Source of the DNA: Mariniphaga sp041687215 | GTDB lineage: Bacteria > Bacteroidota > Bacteroidia > Bacteroidales > Prolixibacteraceae | Direction: 5' to 3' | NCBI RefSeq assembly: GCF_041687215.1 | Contig: NZ_JAWLCI010000015.1 | Coordinates: 1-64,000 of the forward strand | Length of the DNA stretch: 64,000 nt | Program-made: the position numbers and the translations under genes | The notes under the pieces: generated by a model | What the model was told of the DNA's origin: nothing | Databases searched by the model: none | Seen by the model: only the letters and a program-made list of their open reading frames with translations | Shown here: positions 1 through 6,689 of the stretch, in pieces | Layout: each line of letters starts with the position of its first letter | Numbering within the stretch: position 1 is the first letter of the stretch

Positions 1-1
1 C

Positions 2-187
2 AAAGTAATGTCCACCGATTTAAGCGAAGGACTGACAGCCGAAACTCTGCTGGGTCAGGAACTGACATTCAGCCTGGAAGACGGCGCCAAAGTCATTGAC
101 CCGAACGGACGTGTGAGCAACATTATTGCAGTTGACATGGAAGCCCAGAATGGTGTGGTACACGTTATCGACACGGTAATCCTTTCT
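2..187 (+). repeat. FAS1 coding repeat, copy 1
   Basis: About 186 bases encoding the C-terminal half of a FAS1 domain, repeated 438 bases (146 codons) later with roughly 90 percent base identity. Many of the differences are silent third-position changes. Confidence 0.85.
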
Positions 188-889
188 GATTTGCGTCCTG
201 CCACTGTTGTTGACATTGCCACCAGTAATGATGATTTCAGCATTCTGGTAGCTGCTTTAACCCGCGAAGATTTGACTATTGATTTTGTAGGCGCATTAAC
301 CGGCGAAGGTCCGTTTACAGTGTTTGCCCCGACCAACGCTGCATTTGCTGCACTGCTTGATGAACTGGGCGCAACTTCGCTGGACGACATTGACACCGAA
401 ACGTTGGAAGCTGTATTGCAGATGCACGTGCTGGCCGGTAAAGTAATGTCCACAGATTTAAGCGAAGGACTGACAGCCGAAACCCTGCTGGGTCAGGAAC
501 TGACATTCAGCCTGGAAGACGGCGCGAAAGTAATTGACCCGAACGGTCGCGTGAGCAACATTGTTGCAGTTGACATTGAAGCCCAGAATGGTGTGGTTCA
601 TGTAATCGACACTGTAATTTTGATGGATTTAACACCTACGAGCGTTACAAGCCTGGAAGAAATCAGTTTTGATTTTTATCCGAATCCGGCTACCGGATAC
701 ATTACCGTTCGCACTGATGAGATTGGCAGTACACTTCGAATCATCGACATTTCAGGTAAAATGATGCGAGTTGAAAAAGTGGTAAATACCAATCAAAGAA
801 TTGACTTAAATGGTGTAAATGCCGGAGTCTATTTTATTTCGGTTGAAAGTGAAGCCGGAAGAATAACTCAAAAACTGATTGTACGATAA
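2..889 (+). CDS. Fasciclin (FAS1) repeat surface protein with T9SS sorting domain, 5' partial
   Basis: The reading frame is already open at the window edge, so the start lies upstream. What is visible is the C-terminal half of one FAS1 domain, one full FAS1 domain (motif FTVFAPTNAAF at about 100-112 from the ATG at 8) and a C-terminal domain of about 75 residues beginning FDFYPNPATGY and ending GVYFISVESEAG...KLIVR. FAS1 domains mediate adhesion to matrix or sugar; the C-terminal part matches type A sorting domains that send proteins through the type IX secretion system to the cell surface. The internal ATG at 8 is a repeat-unit Met (the identical KVMSTDL recurs 146 codons later), not a start. 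The two FAS1 C-halves are nearly identical in DNA. A terminator follows at 1012-1039. Confidence 0.9.
   Translation, partial: KVMSTDLSEGLTAETLLGQELTFSLEDGAKVIDPNGRVSNIIAVDMEAQNGVVHVIDTVILSDLRPATVVDIATSNDDFSILVAALTREDLTIDFVGALTGEGPFTVFAPTNAAFAALLDELGATSLDDIDTETLEAVLQMHVLAGKVMSTDLSEGLTAETLLGQELTFSLEDGAKVIDPNGRVSNIVAVDIEAQNGVVHVIDTVILMDLTPTSVTSLEEISFDFYPNPATGYITVRTDEIGSTLRIIDISGKMMRVEKVVNTNQRIDLNGVNAGVYFISVESEAGRITQKLIVR
440..625 (+). repeat. FAS1 coding repeat, copy 2
   Basis: Second copy of the FAS1 half-domain repeat, in frame with copy 1. The protein differs only at a few residues (Ile/Val and Met/Ile swaps). Confidence 0.85.
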
Positions 890-1011
890 ATGTGTTGTTT
901 AAAAGTTGAAATGTTTCGAGATTGAAACTTGAATGAAGAGTGAGAAAAGTTGATTTTGAATAACATTTTATCGACATGTTAAGAATGAATACCTCGTGTA
1001 TTCAATAACTA

Positions 1012-1039
1012 AAGGTTGCCGGAAACGGCAGCCTTTTTT
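1012..1039 (+). terminator. Rho-independent terminator after the fasciclin gene
   Basis: Nine-base stem AAGGTTGCC / GGCAGCCTT with a six-base loop, then a run of T. The one non-Watson-Crick pair is a G-U wobble in the plus-strand RNA but a C-A mismatch on the other strand, so it serves the plus-strand gene. Confidence 0.8.
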
Positions 1040-1145
1040 CATATCATCTCATTTATAAGTATGATTTTTTTGTAAACAACTATTTGAACAGCAAAAGGAT
1101 AACCATTTCTTTATGTGTATTCCAGCACTTTTTGTCTTATTCATC

Positions 1146-1153
1146 TATCTTTG
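1146..1153 (+). promoter_or_regulatory. Candidate murB promoter -7 box (TATCTTTG)
   Basis: Exact match to the Bacteroidota -7 consensus TAnnTTTG, 15 bases before the chosen murB ATG, giving a very short leader. No TTTG at the usual -33 distance was found. It argues against the longer reading frame opening at 1115, whose first codons would lie upstream of the transcript. Confidence 0.45.
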
Positions 1154-1168
1154 CGCAAAATTTTTTAC

Positions 1169-2185
1169 ATGATCAGATTCTTCGAAAACTACAGTTTAAA
1201 GTCACATAATACATTTGGGGTGGAAGCCAGGTGCCGTTATTTTTTTGAATTTACCGAACCGGAGGATTTGGAAACTTTTATTCAGTCGGATGAAACATGG
1301 AAAGAACTACCGCATTTTATTCTGGGCGGAGGAAGTAATGTGCTGTTCAAGAGAGATTTTGAGGGGTTGGTTATTCATCCCAATATTCCGGGAATTTTTA
1401 AAGTAAAAGAAGATCGGCAAAACATCTGGTTTGAAGTGGGCGCAGGTGAAGTTTGGGACGATTTTGTAAAATATTGTGTGGATTACGAAATGGGAGGAGT
1501 GGAAAACCTCTCGCTTATACCGGGTTTGGTTGGAGCCGCGCCGGTGCAGAATATCGGGGCATACGGACAGGAGGTGAGCAATGTTATTGAACTGGTAAAA
1601 GGATACGATCTTCAGCAAAAACTACCGTTGGAATTTCGGGCAGATGCCTGCGAATTTGCCTACCGTGACAGCTTATTTAAACGCGATTTAAAGAACCGGT
1701 TCATCATTACTTCAGTGGTATTCAGACTGGAAAAATTTCCGGAATTCAATTTGAAATATGGTCAGGTGGAAGAAAAAGTGAAGGAACTGGGTGAAATAAA
1801 CCTTCAAAATATTCGCAAAGCAGTAATTGATATTCGCTCTTCCAAATTACCCGATGTGAACGAACTGGGCAATGCAGGTAGCTTTTTTAAAAATCCGGTT
1901 GTTAAAACGGAAGTTGCTGAAAAAATAAGAAAGCACTATCCGGATGCGCCGGTTTATCAGGTGAACGAAAGTGAGGTTAAATTGGCAGCAGGCTGGCTCA
2001 TCGAAAAAACAGGATGGAAAGGTATGCGCGAAGGGCAGGTTGGAGTGCACGAAAAACAGGCGCTCGTGCTGGTGAATTACGGTAACGCCACAGGAAAAGA
2101 AATTTATGATTTTTCGGAAAAAATCAGCCAGACTGTTTTTGAAAAATTCGGAATTCAGCTCGAACGGGAAGTGAACTGCGTTTAA
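1169..2185 (+). CDS. murB: UDP-N-acetylenolpyruvoylglucosamine reductase MurB
   Basis: NADPH-dependent cytoplasmic flavoenzyme that reduces UDP-GlcNAc-enolpyruvate to UDP-MurNAc in peptidoglycan precursor synthesis. FAD-binding motif GGGSNVL is at 53-59, the YRDS Arg region at 165-168, and the catalytic Ser lies in GNAGSFFKNP (about Ser238); the FFKNP form is the type I (E. coli-like) class. Length is 338 residues, normal for the family. The frame is open from an ATG at 1115, but the ATG at 1169 gives the family N-terminus and sits just after a TAnnTTTG box. Its stop codon directly abuts the stop of the converging mltG gene, with no intergenic base. Confidence 0.95.
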   Translation: MIRFFENYSLKSHNTFGVEARCRYFFEFTEPEDLETFIQSDETWKELPHFILGGGSNVLFKRDFEGLVIHPNIPGIFKVKEDRQNIWFEVGAGEVWDDFVKYCVDYEMGGVENLSLIPGLVGAAPVQNIGAYGQEVSNVIELVKGYDLQQKLPLEFRADACEFAYRDSLFKRDLKNRFIITSVVFRLEKFPEFNLKYGQVEEKVKELGEINLQNIRKAVIDIRSSKLPDVNELGNAGSFFKNPVVKTEVAEKIRKHYPDAPVYQVNESEVKLAAGWLIEKTGWKGMREGQVGVHEKQALVLVNYGNATGKEIYDFSEKISQTVFEKFGIQLEREVNCV

Positions 2186-3247
2186 CTATTTCCAGATTTT
2201 CCGTTCGTTCAGCGCCGCACGGTATCTTGCAGCATGCCGGTTATGTTCGGCCAGATTTCTGGAAAAATTGTGATAGCCAGAAAAATCTTCACGGGCAACC
2301 ATGTACAAATAATCGTGTTTTTCATAATCCAGAACTGCGTCAATGGCCGAAACTTCAGGAAAGTTGATGGGACCGGGCGGCAATCCTACATTTCGGTATG
2401 TGTTGTAAGGCGAATCGATTTCCAGGTGAATGTTCAGAATTCTTCTCAGGGAAAAATCGCCAACAGCGAATCTTACGGTTGGGTCGGCCTGCAGCAACAT
2501 TCCACGTTTCAGGCGGTTTACATACAACCCGGCCACACGTTTCAATTCATCAGCCTTAACCGTTTCTTCCTGAACAATGGAGGCGAGTGTTGTGACTTCA
2601 ACAGGCGTCAGTCCAATGGCTACTGCTGTCTGCCGGCGTTTTTCGTTCCAGAACCTTTCGTATTCCCGTTTCATACGAACGGCAAACTCTTCTGCAGAGG
2701 TGGTCCAGTAAAATTCGTAAGTGTTTGGAATGAACATCGCCTTAAAAGTTTCAGGCGTAAACCCGAATTCTTCGATTTTTTTTTTATCGTTGAACAGTCG
2801 CAAAATGGAAAGTGAATCAGCCTGAAGGTAACGACTCACTTTTCCGGCCAAATCTTCCTTAAAACGTGTATTGTTGAATGTAACATCCACCGGCTCCTGT
2901 TCTCCTGCCCGCAACTTGTTCACAATCTGGTTGGTATTCATTCCCTTTTGAAAAAGATAATGTCCGGGTTTTATCAAATCAGGGTAGTTTTTCTTTTTCG
3001 ATACCCACCTGAATGCTTTGTAATTAATCAGAATATCGTTGGTTTGCAGCGTGTCGAGAACCTGGTTAAAGGTGGCGCCTTCGGGAATAATAAAGGCTTT
3101 TTCGGTTTTAACATTTTCATTGAAAACGTACATATAAAGCTGGTATCCGCGCAAACCGGCGATAATAAACGCGATGGCGAAAAAAATGATGATAAGTTTT
3201 CCGATCCGCGGGAACAACATGAGTTTACTTTTCTTGTCGATGGTCAT
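2186..3247 (-). CDS. mltG: Endolytic murein transglycosylase MltG
   Basis: Inner-membrane lytic transglycosylase that cuts nascent glycan strands and is thought to set their length. One N-terminal membrane helix (about 17-38) is followed by a LysM-like part and the YceG catalytic domain. The catalytic glutamate matches Glu228 in SIVQEET, the equivalent of E. coli ASIVEKET. Length 353 is typical. The start overlaps the stop of the upstream nucleotidyltransferase gene by four bases (ATGA), so translation is probably coupled. Confidence 0.93.
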   Translation of the reverse strand: MTIDKKSKLMLFPRIGKLIIIFFAIAFIIAGLRGYQLYMYVFNENVKTEKAFIIPEGATFNQVLDTLQTNDILINYKAFRWVSKKKNYPDLIKPGHYLFQKGMNTNQIVNKLRAGEQEPVDVTFNNTRFKEDLAGKVSRYLQADSLSILRLFNDKKKIEEFGFTPETFKAMFIPNTYEFYWTTSAEEFAVRMKREYERFWNEKRRQTAVAIGLTPVEVTTLASIVQEETVKADELKRVAGLYVNRLKRGMLLQADPTVRFAVGDFSLRRILNIHLEIDSPYNTYRNVGLPPGPINFPEVSAIDAVLDYEKHDYLYMVAREDFSGYHNFSRNLAEHNRHAARYRAALNERKIWK

Positions 3248-3579
3248 TGGGCATTATGAATTAATGATTCAACTTCAACACCGTCCCGGAGGATATTTTG
3301 GTAAATAGGAGTATTGGAATATTCATCCCAGCTTTCAATATTTTGAACAATTCCTGTTACAACTTCATCGGTTTCAAGCTCCAGTTCGAAAAGTTCATCA
3401 TAAATTTTGTTTCTGAAATTTCTGTCAGGAGTCGCTTCGGTAAGAATCAGAAAATCCCAGTCAGAATCTTTTTTAGCATCATTTCTTGCCCTGGAACCAA
3501 ATAAAATGATTTTGGCCTTCGGATCCACACTTTTGATTCTTTTTTTAACCGTAGTTAATATGATATCTCTTTTCGTCAT
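3244..3579 (-). CDS. MNT-type nucleotidyltransferase domain protein
   Basis: Small protein of 111 residues with the minimal nucleotidyltransferase signature: GSRAR at about 28-32 and the acidic DSDWD near 38-42. Relatives (MNT domains) transfer nucleotides to proteins or RNA, and many act as the antitoxin partner of a HEPN toxin. No HEPN gene lies next to it; its only operon partner is mltG, with which it overlaps by ATGA. It could be an orphan MNT or a stand-alone modifier. The fold assignment is firm; the substrate is unknown. Confidence 0.8.
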   Translation of the reverse strand: MTKRDIILTTVKKRIKSVDPKAKIILFGSRARNDAKKDSDWDFLILTEATPDRNFRNKIYDELFELELETDEVVTGIVQNIESWDEYSNTPIYQNILRDGVEVESLIHNAQ

Positions 3580-3600
3580 TTAATCAAGCTAAATTTAAAT

Positions 3601-3608
3601 CAAAGATA
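3601..3608 (-). promoter_or_regulatory. Candidate promoter -7 box for nucleotidyltransferase-mltG
   Basis: Minus-strand TATCTTTG, a perfect TAnnTTTG box, 21 bases before the nucleotidyltransferase ATG. A TTG lies about 25 bases further upstream, longer than the usual spacing. Confidence 0.45.
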
Positions 3609-3705
3609 AAACATTTTTACTGCATGACGTTTTCAACCGGATTTTTGCTCTGACAATCCCTGCAAAATCATTAAATTCGCAACCTGAAATTAAAAAGATG
3701 AAACC

Positions 3706-4902
3706 ATGCAATATGTAAATCTTTCAGAAGATATTTATTTTTTGGGACACAACGACCGGCGCACCCATTTGTTTGAAAACATCTGGCCCATTCCGCACGG
3801 CATTTCATACAATTCGTACATTATTGTTGATGAGAAAATTGCGTTGATTGATACGGTGGAACGCTCGTTTATTGATGAATACCTCGAAAGTATAGAAGAG
3901 ATTATTGGCAATCGGAAAATCGATTACCTGGTGATCAACCACATGGAACCCGACCACTCGGGAGCGTTAAAAGCCATTGTTCAGAAATATCCGGAAATTA
4001 CGCTGGTGGGAAATAAAAAGACATTTTCATTTGTGGAAAGTTTTTACATGGAGTCTGAAAATGTTCACCTTGTACACGACGGATCGTTGCTGGAACTCGG
4101 AAAACACCGGTTGCAGTTCCAGACCATTCCAATGGTGCACTGGCCCGAAACCATGGTGACCTACGAAGAAACCAACAAAATTTTGTTCTCGGGCGATGCA
4201 TTTGGCAGTTACGGTACGCTCGACGGCGGTATTTTCGACGACGAAATCAATCTCGATTTTTACGAGGTGGAAGTAATGCGATACTTCACCAACATTGTGG
4301 GAAAATATTGTCCACACACCCAACGGGCCATCAAAAAACTGAAGCCGCTCGATATTCAAATGATTGCCGCCACCCACGGACCGATTTGGCGCACCGACCT
4401 CGACTGGGTGCTCACCCGTTACAACAAATGGAGCTCTTACGATCTTGACCAGGGTGTGGTTATTGTTTACGGCTCCATGTACGGATACACGCAGAAAATG
4501 GCTGAGGTGATTGCCCGCCGGTTGGCTGAGCGCGGAATTAAAAACATCCGGGTTTACGATGCGTCCAAAACCCATGCGTCTTACATCATTAACGACATTT
4601 TCAAATACAAGGGATTTATTGTGGGAAGTCCGGCGTACAATAATGCGCTGTTTCCCAATGTGGAAATTTTGCTTTCTACCATTGAACATATGGCGCCCAA
4701 AAACCATTGCCTCGGAATTTTTGGCAACTATTCATGGAATGGCGGCGGCGTAAAAAATTTGAAATTGTTTGCCGAAAAAATCAAGTGGGAACTGGTTTAC
4801 GACCCGGTGGAAGAACTCGGTGCCCTGAAAAAAGACAACAAGGAACAGTTGCTGAAACTGGCCGATGCCATGGCAGATAAGTTGCTGGCCGACTTTGAAT
4901 AA
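3706..4902 (+). CDS. A-type flavoprotein (flavodiiron protein)
   Basis: Flavodiiron proteins reduce O2 to water or NO to N2O in the cytoplasm of anaerobes and protect them from these gases. The N-terminal metallo-beta-lactamase-like domain holds the di-iron ligands: HMEPDH (His79, Glu81, Asp83, His84), His145, Asp164 in FSGDAFG and His224 in ATHGP. The C-terminal flavodoxin domain begins near 250 with the FMN phosphate loop GSMYGYTQ. The length of 398 is that of the minimal two-domain class, so electrons must come from a separate rubredoxin or reductase, none of which is nearby. All ligands are present, so it should be active. A REP-like palindrome follows its stop. Confidence 0.93.
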   Translation: MQYVNLSEDIYFLGHNDRRTHLFENIWPIPHGISYNSYIIVDEKIALIDTVERSFIDEYLESIEEIIGNRKIDYLVINHMEPDHSGALKAIVQKYPEITLVGNKKTFSFVESFYMESENVHLVHDGSLLELGKHRLQFQTIPMVHWPETMVTYEETNKILFSGDAFGSYGTLDGGIFDDEINLDFYEVEVMRYFTNIVGKYCPHTQRAIKKLKPLDIQMIAATHGPIWRTDLDWVLTRYNKWSSYDLDQGVVIVYGSMYGYTQKMAEVIARRLAERGIKNIRVYDASKTHASYIINDIFKYKGFIVGSPAYNNALFPNVEILLSTIEHMAPKNHCLGIFGNYSWNGGGVKNLKLFAEKIKWELVYDPVEELGALKKDNKEQLLKLADAMADKLLADFE

Positions 4903-4910
4903 GGGTGAAC

Positions 4911-4974
4911 CGGGTGCAACGGTCTCCGAACCGCTGATTAAAAAAAATGAGCGATTCGGAGATCGCTCCACCCG
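4911..4974. repeat. REP-like palindrome, copy A (upstream of transposase)
   Basis: 64-base inverted repeat: outer arms CGGGTG / CACCCG and inner arms of about 15 bases around GGTCTCCGAACCGC / GCGATTCGGAGATCGC, with an A-rich loop preceded by GCTGATTAA. It shares the core GCTGATTAAnnnAATGAGCG with copies B and C. Confidence 0.75.
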
Positions 4975-5039
4975 AAAAAATTGCCATACCCGTTTCATAT
5001 TTCTCCCGGAATTATTAAATTGCCATTCAAAAACCACCC

Positions 5040-5759
5040 ATGAAAAAGGAATTTTACCGGCATTTATTACCCCATTTTCAGCAACCCGGACAGGCATATT
5101 TTGTTACCTGGAACTTAAAAGATGCAGTGCCTAAAAAAGCATTAAAACGATACAGCGACGAATTGGTGAAGTTACGGTTGCAGATTAAAAGCTATGGTGC
5201 AGCGAGTGTTACGGGTGCAGCGGTTTCCAAACCGCTGATTAAAGAAATGAGCGGTTTGGAAACCGCGCCAAACGAACCCACTCCACCCGAACTGGAAAAG
5301 CTCAGAAAGCAATATTATTCACTTCGGAAAAAATACATAAAAGCTTATGATGAATTATTAGCCAGCGATAAAAATCCAAAAATTAACCTTTCGAAAGCTG
5401 AGAATTTGCAACCAGTTAAAGAAACCCTGCTATTCTGGAATGGGAAAAAACTGGAAGCCTATGCATTTTCCATTATGCCAAATCATGTGCACTGGGTGTT
5501 TCGTTTATTTGAAAAAGATGAAAAAGGGAAACCGGTTTATGTGCAGGACATTATGAATTCAGTAAAGCGGTTTTCTGCGAATCAGATTAACAAAGTGGAA
5601 AACAGAAAAGGAGCGGTTTGGCAAACCGAGAGTTTCGATACCACCATTCGTGATGAGAAACATTTGCATTACGCCATTGAATATACCTTAAATAATCCGG
5701 TTGCTGCAGGCTTGGTGAAAAACAGGGAGGACTGGCCGGGAAACTGGTACAGCGGGTGA
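5040..5759 (+). CDS. REP-associated tyrosine transposase (RAYT, Y1_Tnp family)
   Basis: Single-strand DNA nuclease of the IS200-like HUH superfamily, of the domesticated type linked to REP palindromes. The HUH-like motif is PNHVHWVF near residue 150, followed by the family C-terminus with IEYTLNNPVAAGLV. The matching helix after it reads VKRFSANQIN, with Phe where a catalytic Tyr might be expected; I cannot place the Tyr with certainty. At 239 residues it is longer than the usual 170-200 because a REP-like palindrome (5212-5269) sits inside the frame and is translated. Further palindrome copies flank it on both sides. The stop codon lies in the start of the downstream copy. Confidence 0.85.
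   Translation: MKKEFYRHLLPHFQQPGQAYFVTWNLKDAVPKKALKRYSDELVKLRLQIKSYGAASVTGAAVSKPLIKEMSGLETAPNEPTPPELEKLRKQYYSLRKKYIKAYDELLASDKNPKINLSKAENLQPVKETLLFWNGKKLEAYAFSIMPNHVHWVFRLFEKDEKGKPVYVQDIMNSVKRFSANQINKVENRKGAVWQTESFDTTIRDEKHLHYAIEYTLNNPVAAGLVKNREDWPGNWYSG
5212..5269. repeat. REP-like palindrome, copy B (inside the transposase gene)
   Basis: Perfect 16-base arms GCGGTTTCCAAACCGC (5220-5235) and GCGGTTTGGAAACCGC (5251-5266) around the shared loop GCTGATTAA...AATGAGCG, preceded by CGGGTG. A CACCCG-type end recurs at 5284-5289. It is read in frame as about 20 extra residues. Confidence 0.8.
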
Positions 5760-5854
5760 ACAGGGTTCAGCGGATTCCGATTCGCTGATTAATAAAATGA
5801 GCGATTCAGAGATCGCCCCACCCGAAATGCGCGGATCGGAATTCGCGCCACCCG
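5754..5854. repeat. REP-like palindrome, copy C (downstream, extended)
   Basis: Begins in the transposase stop region with GGGTGAAC and carries the shared GCTGATTAA...AATGAGCG loop and CACCCG end at 5819-5824. It is followed by a further half unit ending in CACCCG at 5854. The arms are less perfect than in copies A and B. Confidence 0.65.
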
Positions 5855-5872
5855 TTGCTTTTCAAACAGATG

Positions 5873-6640
5873 TCAACCTCTTATAAAAACAGGCTGTCCT
5901 TGTTTCGACAACCTCGGATTAAAAACATACCCTTCCGCATCGAATGCCTGCAAATCGCTTGCATTTTCAATGTTGTTTTCCAAAATAAAACGGGTCATCA
6001 GTCCGCGGGCTTTTTTGGCAAAAAACGAAATCATTTTGTATTCCCCGTTTTTCATGTCTTTAAAAGCCGGGGTTACAATTTCGGCATCCAGTTTTTTGGT
6101 ATCGATGCTTTTGTAGTATTCGTTGGACGCCAGGTTCACCAGGATTTTGGTGCCCGATTCGTCAATGGCTTCCTGAACGTTTTTGGTGATTTTATCGCCC
6201 CAGAAACTGTACAAATTTTTTGCCCGGTCCACGCCAAACTTTGTTCCCATTTCCAGACGGTAAGGCTGCATCAGGTCGAGCGGTTTTAACACACCGTACA
6301 ATCCCGATAAAATCCGCAGTTTTTGTTGTGCCAGATTCAGTTTTTCTTCGGAAAGGGTAGGAGCGTCCAGACCGGTATAAACATCGCCGTTAAAGGCCAG
6401 CACAGCTTGTTTTGCGTTTTCAGGAGTAAACGGAAGATGCCAGGTTTGGTAACGTTCGAAATTCAGGTTTCCCAATTCTCCCGAAATATTCATCAGCCCC
6501 GACAGCTTTTTAGCACTCATTTTCTGCAGTTTGCCAACCAGTTTTTCCGATTCGTTTAAAAATTCAGGAATGGTAAATTTCTGTGTTGTGGGTTTTGTTT
6601 TAAAATCCAGCGACTTGGCCGGTGATATGATTGTTAACAT
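5873..6640 (-). CDS. yaaA: Peroxide stress protein YaaA
   Basis: Member of the DUF328/YaaA family, whose E. coli relative binds DNA and lowers free iron damage under hydrogen peroxide stress. The N-terminal MLTIISPAKSLDF, the central LSGLYGVLKPLD and LVNLASNEY motifs and the length of 255 residues are all family-typical. It is a cytoplasmic single-domain protein. It lies 49 bases after the cytochrome gene on the same strand, so both could share a transcript. A short palindrome stands just before its start. Confidence 0.93.
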   Translation of the reverse strand: MLTIISPAKSLDFKTKPTTQKFTIPEFLNESEKLVGKLQKMSAKKLSGLMNISGELGNLNFERYQTWHLPFTPENAKQAVLAFNGDVYTGLDAPTLSEEKLNLAQQKLRILSGLYGVLKPLDLMQPYRLEMGTKFGVDRAKNLYSFWGDKITKNVQEAIDESGTKILVNLASNEYYKSIDTKKLDAEIVTPAFKDMKNGEYKMISFFAKKARGLMTRFILENNIENASDLQAFDAEGYVFNPRLSKQGQPVFIRG

Positions 6641-6661
6641 GCGATTTCAATTTTTTTTTTT

Positions 6662-6679
6662 GAAATAAACGGTTATTTC
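6662..6679. promoter_or_regulatory. Palindrome in the yaaA leader
   Basis: GAAATAA-ACGG-TTATTTC, a perfect seven-base inverted repeat 21 bases before the yaaA start, next to a long A/T run. On the minus strand it is followed by A rather than T, so it is not a terminator for the upstream cytochrome gene. It may be a regulator site; the factor is unknown. Confidence 0.3.
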
Positions 6680-6689
6680 GAATGAATGT

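Noticed and set aside
1115..1168. Longer murB start at 1115
   Set aside because: The extra 18 codons are not family-like and lie before a TAnnTTTG box; the ATG at 1169 gives the known N-terminus.
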